NCBI RefSeq assembly: GCF_020283565.1 | Contig: NC_060064.1 | Span: forward strand, 23,456,337-23,520,336 | Source: Trifolium pratense | Lineage: Eukaryota > Streptophyta > Magnoliopsida > Fabales > Fabaceae | DNA: 64,000 bases | Reading direction: 5' to 3' | Part shown: positions 36,180 to 47,656 of the stretch, in pieces | Numbering within the stretch: the stretch's first letter is position 1 | Layout: each line of letters opens with the position of its first letter | The notes under the pieces: generated by a model | What the model saw: the letters and a program-made list of their open reading frames with translations, nothing else | The model's database searches: none | Told to the model about the DNA's origin: nothing | Program-made: the position numbers and the translations under genes

Positions 36180-36808
36180 TCCTATTTTTACCCCTCCAAT
36201 GAAATTTAATTTGGATAAATGTAATGTTGCATCATATTTTCCGGATGATCCGCCGGAATCAACCGACCTCCTATCATTTTCTCACAACGGCTCAAATTTT
36301 GCGTTAAACTTTAAAAAGAAATTTACTGAATATGATGTGAAAATCAGATTTAAAAGTTTATGATTTTCTTGAACACCACATTTTCTTCTGGACTTCTGAA
36401 TCATAATTGCTAAGATTAAAAGTTGGAGTACAAATAATGTTGCTGAGAAACATTGATCAATCTTTAGGATTACGCAATGGTACACAGTTGATAATTACGT
36501 ACAAAAATGGGAACATATGTCGTTGAAGGTAGAGTGATATCCGACAACAATATTGGTGAAAATGTTTTTATTCCCGGGTTATCATTGACTCATTCAGACA
36601 AAAGAATCTCTTTTAAATTTCAACGTAGACAGTTTTCATTAGTTGTTTCATTTGCTGTGACTATCAACAAGATTCAGGACCAATCACTTAAATAGGTTGA
36701 CGTATATTTTCCACCGTCAATTTTCTCTCATGGGCAACTATATGTTGTAATGTCAAGAGTGACTTGCAGGAAAAACTTGAAAATATTGATAACCGGTAAA
36801 AAATGAGA
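36180..36808 (+). pseudogene. Helitron helicase (PIF1-like) C-terminal relic
   Basis: Three shifted frames read in succession as the end of a plant Helitron Rep/helicase: about 36,417-36,510 LRLKVGVQIMLLRNIDQSLG; then 36,510-36,692 NIGENVFIPGLSLTHSD and FQRRQFSLVVSFAVTINK; then after an in-frame stop FSHGQLYVVMSRV to about 36,808. The stop and at least two frameshifts make it non-functional. It lies just upstream of a non-autonomous Helitron piece of the same strand (36,899). Confidence 0.85.
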
Positions 36809-36892
36809 ATAGATGGACTAAAAATGTGATTTATAAAAAAGTATTCCATAATGGTTAGTAATTAATTTGTACCGAATATTTTCATATTTATC

Positions 36893-36898
<6 letters not shown>

Positions 36899-36936
<38 letters not shown>

Positions 36937-37085
36937 AGAATATATGAGTTTTGACATGAATTTTTCATAATACCAACAATACCCTTGATGTTTTTAGTAG
37001 CAACAATAATCTTTTATTAACAAACTCACCTTAACATAAGAGACACATTTTTTTAGCAACAAAAATATTTTATTAACAAAATTCT
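36899..37085 (+). mobile_element. Non-autonomous Helitron, copy 3 (5' part)
   Basis: Begins with a TA array, then AAAGAGAATATATGAGTTTT, ATACCAACAATACCCTT, TAGCAACAATAATC and TTTTATTAACAAACTCACC in the order seen in copies 1 and 2. No hairpin/CTRR 3' end follows, so it is 3'-truncated. It ends about 160 bases upstream of the RAPTOR start codon. Confidence 0.7.
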
Positions 37086-37185
37086 TTTTGTAACCCTTAT
37101 TTTTAGTTATATTTTTAGTTATTATATATATTGTTTCCTTAAAAAAAAGTTATTATATATTGTTATTATTATATTGTTGAAATTG

Positions 37186-37193
37186 AAACCCTA
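37186..37193 (+). promoter_or_regulatory. Telo-box (AAACCCTA) in the RAPTOR promoter/leader
   Basis: AAACCCTA lies 54 bases before the start codon. In plants this motif is frequent near the start of ribosomal-protein and other growth-related genes. Its use here is inference. Confidence 0.5.
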
Positions 37194-37246
37194 GTTTTGT
37201 CTCTTTGTGATTCTCCTATTTTTTTAATCTCTATAGTTAAAATTTA

Positions 37247-40200
37247 ATGGCGTCACGTTTTTCCAAATCAACTGTCGTCACAGTTCCGAATTACCACGAC
37301 GGTTCCACCGTAACTGCTTTTCCGTTATCTGCTTCCGCCGCCACCGCCTCCGCCATAAACAATGACAGCGATTTCACTTCCGTTCCTCACCACCGTGATT
37401 CCGAATTCGCCGCTGAAAACAGTAGTAGCACTACCACCACTACCATGGCTTATTATTTACCGCATACAAGTTTCTTCAAAGGACTTCATCACGACGCATT
37501 TGAGCTTGAACTTCCTAAAGGTCCTTCTGATAGTGATTTGGTCTCGAAATGGCGACCGAAGGATAAAGTATGCTGTTACATTGAGTTTAATTTCATGCTT
37601 TTGTTTTTTATTCGGTTGTTTAAAGAATCTTGCTCTGTGTTTTCTTTTTTCTGCATTTTTTATGTGATGAATTTGTGTGATTCAAGATTTTCTTGTTGTT
37701 TGAGTGGAAATTAGTGCATTGTAAATTTAGAAAGTGTACAAAGAAAAGATTTTTAGGCCTTTTACTTGCCTTTGTGCAATAGAAATAGTGTTAAGTTTGA
37801 TTCTTGTGTGTGGAGAAAACATGGTTAGGAGCTATGTTGTTAATCTCAGATAGCGGTACAGAGTGGTATTGCAGCCAGCGGGATAGCCGCAGTTCTAAAG
37901 ACTGAAAAACAGAGGAACCCAAAGAACAAAGAACATAAACTAAACCACTATAGCAAAACCCAATATAACTTAACTACTAATCAAAGAACAAAGAAGAACA
38001 TAAGAACCCAAAGAACAGAGGAACCCAAAGAGGAAAGGACAGTAAAAGTGGTCTTTGCATGCAAAAGAAGGCGAGAAATAGGAGGAGGAGGTTTTTGTAG
38101 TTAGTAGGAGTGGCCTTCACAGTTTGCACACACAGAAGGTCACACAAAACAAGATGTGAGCTTCACAACAAGTGTAAAATATGTCACTAATAGTTAATCA
38201 AAATGACCGATATACCCTTAAGAAAATACAAATGGTTTAAAATGATTGGCATTTAAGGGATTTCCTGTCTTGAACCCTAATGCAAAGGTGAAGACGTGAT
38301 TGGGCCGCCATTGTGACCCAGTTTCGCCACAATTTGCCACTGCAAAAGCCACACCTGTTCACTGGCCGAATGTGTCGCAGTTACCACCGCACCGCTACTC
38401 CGCAATCACCCGCTTAGGAGGGGAGAACCCACTTTGTGTATCCAACCAGTTCATCAACAAAGATTAGTCACTCTTAAATAAAAGAGTATACTAAGTAAAT
38501 ATACATGGCTAAAACATCTCATTAGGTGGTAAATTGAATGTTCCAGATGCACTTGGTACAATAGTTGCTGTCAAGATCGCGAGTTAAATCGTAAGATCGG
38601 ATGACTTTGCTATGCCTGGACGAGACATATTGCATATAAGATCGGATTTCAGTAGGATCGTAGTGAGATTGTGCGAAAGATCACTAGAGCGATCGAGATT
38701 GCTGAAATTGCATGTCAGATCGGATTTCAGTACGATCAAGGTCGGGTTGCGCAGCCCATTTTCGTAAACCAATCCGTTCCCTAAAACAATCATTCTTTCA
38801 ATCATCCTTGCTTGTCCAAACCAATCTCTCTTGGGCATCTCAACCCTCTTTGCTTTTGTGCTCATCTTTCTTGATCTCTCTTCACATTTGGCTGGCAGCA
38901 ACATTATTTTCAACTTGTAGCAGGGGTGACTGGTTCTCCAGCCTTCTGTGCCGATTTTGATGCCCCATAAGTGACCCCTTCTGTCTCTAGGTTAGGGAAG
39001 AGGAGATAAAGTTTGGCCCAATAGATGGTGGTGTTTTAGTGGATGTGAGCATAACATTCCTCGTAAAATTAATATAGATCTGGTAAAATATTATCATTGG
39101 GAATATTTTTAGCATTACTAATATTAATTGTTAATGTTACAAATAAAAACATACATATTTGATATTTTGTATGCATTATATTATAATTTATATATATGAG
39201 AGTGATTTTCACTGTTGAATATTTAGATATATTGGTATAATTTTCATTTTGGTAGGATATTACGATCCTTGTTACAATCTTACGTATTACGATCTTGCTA
39301 CCCCAAATTGATCCTAGGTAATTATTTTGGTAGGATCTTACGGTCCTTGTTAGAATCTTACATTTTTCGATCTTGCTACATTCTAGGCAAGATCTATCTT
39401 GACAACATTGGGTACAATGGATAATCCTTATATCCTTATGGAGACTTGTGAAGGAAGAAAGAGATTATTCTTTTGAAAATAACGTTAAATTTCTTGCTGT
39501 ATTTGTAACTAGTGGCCATCTGTGTGGTCTAATTTTTCTTTTATTTTAAGTTGTGTAAAATATTATATTTTAGATTTTTTATATATCTCTTTTTTATGAA
39601 TTTTGTTGTGGTCCAATTTTTCTATTATGTTAAGTTGTGTAAAATATTATATTTTAGATTTTTTATATATCTCTTTTTTATGAATTTTGTTGAAGAAATA
39701 TGGAGAGATGTATAAAGTGAAAGAATGGAACAAATGAATAGAAACTTTTATAGTTGGTTTTGGAAGTTAAAAAAAGTAGTTTATTTTGGAAGTTATTAAA
39801 GAAAAGTGTGAATAAAAAAAATAAAAATTAATAAGGGTATTTTGGGATTTTTTAAAAAAGGCTACACCAAAAGAGAAGTTTTCCCTTTATTATTGGTATA
39901 GATATAGATAACATAACGTAACAAATCTGAATTGTGCCAAAACACTAGTGGTTTTTATAGTGACAGTGTCTAGCATGATTGTTTTCCATCCTATAGAAAA
40001 AAGACACCCGGCTTATTTTTGTGTTACCTATTTTGGTTTGGGGGAAGGGTAGCTCAAATCACATAAATTTATTTAATATTCTGCTGTAACCGGGAATTTG
40101 TTGATATACTGTCACTTTATAGTTTTTCCTAATTAGAATAAATTTTCGTTTGAAGTGTCTGTTTTTTCCTTCTAAAATGTTATAATCAATGTCTCTGAAA

Positions 40201-43200
40201 GAACCGTATATATTTAAGACACATTCTTTGATTTAACCCCTAATTTTGTTGTGCAGATAAAGACAAGATTTGTAGCTCTAGTATTATGTTTAAACATTGG
40301 TGTTGATCCACCTGATGTAATAAAGATATCCCCTTGTGCCAGAATGGAGTGCTGGATAGGTCTCTTGTTACATTTCTGATCTCATTTGTTTTTGAAACTT
40401 TTGTTTTCATTATTTCTGCTATAAGTTATTCCCTCCATTCCTGATCTTTGGTCCTTTAAGCATTTTAATATTGTCCCACAATTTTGGTTCTTTTAGAAAA
40501 CCAAGACACAATTAATGATGTTTTTCCTTTTGTACCCTTACAAAAACCAAATGCATGCATTAAATGAATTTTACTTTTATTAAATAAATAAATCTAAGGG
40601 TAAAAATGTATAATTCTATCTAAATTAATAATTATTTCTTAATGTGTGCTCATACCTAAAAGGACAAAATATTAGGGACAGAGGGAGTACTTCCTATTTT
40701 TGGCATTTCTTCATGTTCAGTTAATGTTTGGAATTAGCTTTTGTCTTTGTGTCAACCCTCCGGTTCCCATTGGAATGGGGGGTCCTGGTAATCCAGAGTT
40801 CGCTTGTGAGGTAAGTAAAATCTGGCTAAGAATTGTTCCTCCCAGAAATCAATTGTAAATGAATTTTCTTGCAGTAAGGCATATAACTGCATGCTGTTTT
40901 GCGCTTATTTATGATTGTTGGACTCCCATAAATCAATTGTGATTTCTGCATTTACATGTCTTATCCAATTTTTTTCCACTCTACGCTTGTTTACTCCCAG
41001 CTTAACTGTGTAATTGCAGCTTTTTTATTGAGAAATATAAATAAAATGATTAAGTAAGACCTTTGTAGTATGTTAAAATTCTGCACGTTTACGACTGTGG
41101 TTATTGGCTCAAATAACCTTTGATGCCTTGCTTTCTGAATGCTGCAGATCCTTTTTCTATGGCACCACAAAAGGCATTAGAGTTGATTGGAAATTCTTTA
41201 ACCAGTCAGTATGAAAGATGGCAACCAAAGGTGGGAATGTTTAGCTTGCTAACCTCATACACATATAAGCTTTTTAAATTGTTTTTTAGCTGACCTTGTA
41301 GCTATGTTTACAGGCACGCTATAAGTGTCAACTTGACCCAACATTGGAAGCGGTGAAAAAGCTTTGTACTACATGTCGTAGTTTTGCAAAGTCGGAAAGA
41401 GTGTTGTTCCATTACAATGGGCATGGTGTGCCATATCCAACTCCTAATGGTAAAATTTGGGTCTACAATAAGGTCAATTTTCTTCCTTTTTATCTTTCAA
41501 ATCAATTAGTTGTCCAATATGGTGTGTGCCGAAGCCAACACTTAGTGGTGAACTTTGGGTCTTCAATAATGTCAATTTTCTTCCTTTTATCTTTCAAACC
41601 AATTAGTTATCCAAAAATAAATGTCAGTTGTCACTCTGTCCTTGGTGGAAATACTTGACCAGTAGGCAGGGATCTTGCTTCATATTTGAGCTTCTTATAT
41701 ATATCATACAGAGTTCCTATTGCCTCCAAAATAAAATAGATATAAAAGATGAAAATGGGAGGATTGAAAAAAGGAGTGAGTGATAATAGAAGCAGGTGAA
41801 ATCTTTGGAAAGAAGAAAATTAGATGCAACACCTTATAATATATTCATAACCAACTGCCAAACGTAATTAACCACATATTTGAATTGCGTTAGCTGTCCA
41901 ATTTGAGTTGTGTCAAAGTATAATTTCTCATTCTTCTTGATATTCTGCTCAGACCTATAAAGCGTATGTTCCCTTACCACTCAATGATCTTGATTCCTGG
42001 CTGAAGACCCCAACAATTTATGTTTTTGATTGCTCTGCGGCTGGTAAAATTGTGAATTCCTTCATTGAGGTATTCATTCAAAATCATCTTTTATTGAATG
42101 CAATTTAAGAAAAATTCAAGTATATCGGTTCTAATTTTGTAATTTTTTTTTCTAATTTGGGCTATGATATTTTGTTGCTGGACTTGTTATTGGTAAGCTT
42201 CATGAAGGGAGTGCTTCTAACTCTACCAGTTCTCCAAGGGATTGCATTATGCTTGCAGCATGTGAAGCGCATGAGACTTTACCCCAGACTGTAGAATTCC
42301 CAGCTGATGTATTAACATCTTGTCTTACAACACCTATAAAGATGGCATTGCGATGGTGAATATTCTCCCATTAATTCTTGCTTAGTATATTGCCTTTAGA
42401 ATGTTTCATATCATAAACTTTCACGAAGGTTTAGTGTATTTTCTCTTTTTGTGGGTAAAATAATGCTTTATGCACGATTTTTCAAATATGGCATGCTTTT
42501 GTAATGCGAGTGGTATTAGTTTCCCAATCTTTAGTCTTTGTATATTTCCCAGTGATTCCTTACTAACCTCTGACTGTTTTAATCTAAGTGGCATTTCATG
42601 ATGATGCGTTGTATACATAATTATTGTTCATGGTATATTTTGTTATGTAGTTTGTTCCTTGTGGGTATTTTGTTGTATCAACCTGTTATTTTTGGTGTTA
42701 ACTTATTTTAGCTGTATTTAGGTTAGTGATGATAGAAAAATGTCACTGTTATAATGATAGTCTTACTAAGAAGTTGATTTATATTTGACTATGCTTTTTT
42801 CATTACTAATAATTGACATTTACATCATGATTTTTATTAATTGTTGTTAGCGTTTATTTCATTAATAAATGGTCAATGATTTTTTTATGTATTTTGTCTC
42901 TAGGTTTTGTACTCGTTCATTATTTCGTGACTCGTTTGATTATTCACTTATGGAGAAGATCCCTGGCCTTACTAATGACCGAAAGACGCTTCTGGGTGAA
43001 TTGAATTGGATCTTTACTGCAGTAACTGATACAATCGCATGGAATGTTCTTCCTCATGGTAGGTCTCAACCCTCCCCGTCCTTCCTAATGAGTTCCTAAA
43101 TATCCATGGTGTATTTTCAACGCAGGTATTTTGCAGCCAATTTTAATTGGTCTCTTTTATCATATGTTATCTTTACTTTGTCCTGCAGATCTTTTTCAGA

Positions 43201-46200
43201 GACTGTTCAGACAGGATTTGCTTGTTGCAAGTTTGTTTCGAAATTTTCTACTTGCTGACCGAATTATGCGTTCTGCAAATTGTACTCCTGTGTCTCACCC
43301 AACACTACCACCAACCCATCAGCATCATATGTGGTATTGTTGATGATTGTTGTTATGATATTGCTATGTGCTGATAAACTTTATCATCAGAATATTATGT
43401 GTTTAATGCGTGCTGCAGGGATGCATGGGACATGGCTGCTGAGCTCTGTCTTTCTCAACTTCCGTCATTAGTCGAGGATCCTAATGCAAAATTTCAGGTA
43501 ATTTGATAGGTTTTTTTTTAATACCTCTGATGTAAAGTTTCCTTCTGAAATTGAATATTTAATAGAATGTTGGTTCTGGTATTCTTGTTTTACAAGGAAA
43601 AATTGCATTAGTAAATGCTGTTTATAAGTTTTGACCTTACCTAAGGAAGTATATGGCTGTTATCTTTCAGCCTAGTACATTTTTCACTGACCAGTTGACA
43701 GCATTTGAAGTTTGGCTTGATCATGGTTCTGAGCATAAGAAACCACCCGAACAGTTGCCTATAATTCTTCAGGTACATGACACGTCTTAGTCTTTATTAC
43801 ATTTGGGACCATGTGTGTCGGTTTCTAATACCCTTGTTATGCCGGTTACTGTTCCTTAGTTAGGTTTTTGGTATTTGAATTAGGTTATCATTAGCAAAAA
43901 CTTTCCCAATTTGGCTGATGACCATTATCATCCTTTTGAAGGAAATTGAGAAAAATATTTATCTATTACTAGCATCTTTTCTTTAGTGCTACATCCAGTT
44001 TAGAAGTAGTAATGCCAAGGGATATTTTCTTTATTCTTTATTGACAGCCGATGGAGATGTTATTTAAAATTTATGTGGACAATTTGTTGCTTCTCCAATT
44101 GTTTTGCAATCATTAGTTTCTCAATTATTTATTAATGGGGTTTTGTTGCAAGTTTTTGAACGGGTAATCATACTTAAACCTGGACTAATCAATAAAAAAC
44201 TAATAACCTATTGTTTTGGTTTTGTTACCTTAATCTGTATCAATTAAAACCCTTGTTTTTTAATTCCAGATCTTGCTCTCTCGAATATTTTTTGCAATTT
44301 GATGTTTTAGAATTTAGGTAACACATTTTAATCCTTCATTCACACGATTTGTCTTTCTTCAAGATACAACACTAAAACCCAACAGATTTTACGACACTCG
44401 AGTTTGTGGAAGCCATCGTCATCTCTGTCGCCGTCGCTGCTGTAACAACATCCAGGCACTTTGTTTTCGGTGAACGAAATTTTGCTGCTGCTAAATACCT
44501 TGTCCGTAAGGTTCGTAAGCCATGGGAGAATCATAAATGGGTTTTGCAGCAAAGGGTTGTTCTTGAAGTCTAACAAAACTGAATGAAATTGGGATTTTTT
44601 ATGTTAAAGTTGTAAGCCATGTAATCATAAATTGTGTATTGCAAAGTGATATTGCTCAATTAAAAAAGAAAAAATGATTCAATGAAAATCAAATTGAATG
44701 GTTAAATTGGAATTGGAATCGGTGGAGTCAGTGCATCACAATTTCAGGAGAGGGAGATTGAAGGAGATAGCGGTGTGAGTGCACCGTTCAATGACAAATT
44801 TAATCTCATCCATTGATAAGAATCTAACGGTTGGCAATTGAGCCTCTCATCTCTCACAATAATAAGTCCTCTCACTTGATATGCCCCCTATTATATACTG
44901 AAACCTTGCTCTATTAGCTTTTATTGAATGAATTGTTTAGTCACATTTACAATGAGAAGCAATCTATTTATAACTTTTGCTCTTGTTACTGCCTATAGCA
45001 GCTTAGAGCTAGATCTATGACTGCCAAGTGGCAGTCAGTTAGTTACAGGGGTGTGTTACTCTATGCTAGAGACTAGGGGAGCATTCCATGAGCCTACATA
45101 TTTATTCTTCCTTTAGTAATATTTTAAGCCTCTGGTAAAACTTGTTTGACATTTGTTCATATCTTTGCATGCATTCATAAGTAGTTATGTTCCTATTTCA
45201 GGTTTTACTTAGTCATTGCCATCGATTTCGTGCCTTAGTACTCCTAGGAAGATTCCTTGATATGGGCCCATGGGCCGTGGATCTGGTAATTTCTCTTGCA
45301 ATTCATCAAATTTTGTCGCAATTGTTTTTATTTATTTTCCAAAGGATTGTTATATATTATAATAATTTGATTTGATACCGATTTTCTTATATGTAGGCAT
45401 TATCTGTTGGAATCTTCCCTTGTGTTCTGAAGCTGTTGCAAACAACCACACCAGAACTACGTCAGATTCTTGTATTCATATGGACGAAGTTTCTTGCACT
45501 TGACAAGGTACTTTTGAAGGATCTTTATTTTGTCTTCGATAGAATGTCAATTTTCAATTCCTTAATTTGTTGCAGAATATATGCTCGCTGTGCATGTATA
45601 CACAAAGAGAAATGCTATTGTCAAACTCTATCAAACTCTTTTTACACACATACATAAAGCCACATCAACCCATTTTGTTAGTTATCTACTGATTCACCAG
45701 TTGTTTAGGTTGAAAGCATTATTTTTGTTTTTAATTTTTTTATTGTGGTGTAAATTTAACCGCTCTCACATGTTATTTCACTTTTTCAAGAACTCCAGCC
45801 TTCCAATCCCTTCTTTTTTTGACTCCCTCACAGTTCTTCTAAGCAACCGCCAACCTTCTGCCGCTTTAATTGTTTTTCTGTCATATTAAGGTTGTTATGG
45901 CAAAATTAAAATTTGAAACCACTGATTAGTATCGGTGTATCACAGTTCTGTACTTCTGATTGATATATCATTTATTGAAACATAAAACACCACATAGATG
46001 GTAGCGGGGAAGTTGCAGAGTTCACGTCAGAAGAGATGTTTTTTTGAGGGGGTGTGAAGTACGTCTGAGCAGTTGAACAAATAGCATAAAAGAAAATACT
46101 ACAACTGGGACAACCGGTAACCAGGATGTTTATTAATAAGAGGGGTGACATGGCTTTGTGTATGAGCGTGTGATAAAAGGAGTTTGTTAGAGAGTTTGAC

Positions 46201-47602
46201 AATAGCATTTCTCAATACGTTGTTGACTTTTCTGCCATGATTGATAATGCTTTCTTGTAAACTATTGAAGTATATGAACATATTCTTTTCCATCAAAAGT
46301 GATTCTGGACAAGCTGAGAAATGTAAAAGTTAGAGAATATAAAAAGAGGGAAATAAACATCATGGGCCAATATGAAGTTGCTTAATCGTGCATTGCCCTA
46401 TTAAAAAATCTGTGTGTAAGCAGACTTAATATTCGTTTTCTTTTATGAGAAACTTTTACTTGGCAGTTTGATATTTTATTGATTGAATGCCTGAATTATC
46501 AAAAATCCAAATTGTGCAACCAAGTCCAAATGAAACAGTCATCATAAGTGCATGATATACAATAGAATTAATGAAGGAATAATGAGAGTATTACAAAACT
46601 TCATTCTGTCCACTAATATGTATTTCTAGTTTATTTTTCTAATTTAGCTTTTAAACTGTCCATGTGGCATGATTACTGGATCTTGCATTGATGATGTTCT
46701 GCTACTGGGTTGCAGTCATTTCAGGTTGATCTAGTGAAGGACAGAGGTCATATCTATTTTATGAAGTTTCTTGATAGCTTGGAAGCGTACCCAGAGCAAC
46801 GTGCAATGGCTGCTTTTGTTTTGGCTGTGATTGTGGATGGCCATAGAGGAGGCCAAGAAGCTTGTATTCAAGATGGTTTGAGCCATGTCTGCTTAAAGCA
46901 CCTGGAGAGTTCATCTGCTAATGATTCACAAACTGAGCCCCTTTTCCTTCAATGGCTTTGCCTCTGTCTGGGGAAATTGTGGGAAGAGTTCCCTGAGGGG
47001 AAACTAATCGGTTTGCAGGGACATGCAACTTCTATAGTTGCTCCTCTATTGTCTGATCCCCATCCAAAGGTTTACTGCCCTACTTATTGGCTCTATTTCT
47101 AGTTTCCAGATGATTACTGTTTCCGTATATGAATAGCTGAGCCATGTAATTTGTTATTATCAGGTTAGGGCATCTGCTGTTTTTGCACTGGGTACCCTTA
47201 TCGATGTGGGATTTGATTCATGTAGAAGGGTTGGAGATGAAGAATGTGATGATGACAAGATTAGGGCTGAAGTTAGTATAGTTAGGAGTCTGTTGAGTGT
47301 TGCTTCAGATGGGAGTCCATTGGTGAGGGCAGAGGTAGCAGTTGGTAGGTGATGAAACATCTGAATGTTTATATTTATTTTCAACGTTTTTATGAGAAAG
47401 ATTTTATGTTCGTATGATTATGATTAGATGTAAATGAGTTCCTAATAGCTTAACTATATCCACATTTAGAAAATGATTGAACTATTTCAAATAAATTAAT
47501 TTTTATAAGTGAATAAGAAAAAACTTCAATTGAATGAGGAAAATGGTTAGACTTGCATCTAAATCCTTCGAACACACCCACACACCCACAATTGTTTATC
47601 TC

Positions 47603-47656
<54 letters not shown>

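Noticed and set aside
36000..36485. A gene on the minus strand between the PRAF-type gene and RAPTOR
   Set aside because: The frame is antisense to the Helitron helicase relic.
38584..38913. 109-residue minus-strand frame in RAPTOR intron 1
   Set aside because: It lies in a TIR element made of repeated GATC motifs and resembles no family.
41344..41658. Read-through of RAPTOR exon 4 as a terminal exon
   Set aside because: The donor at 41,473 is needed to join exon 5 in frame. The extension is intron plus the duplicated unit.
44340..44900. Possible inserted gene fragment in RAPTOR intron 10
   Set aside because: Frames are short and unlike any family I recognise, and no paired ends could be fixed, so I list no feature.
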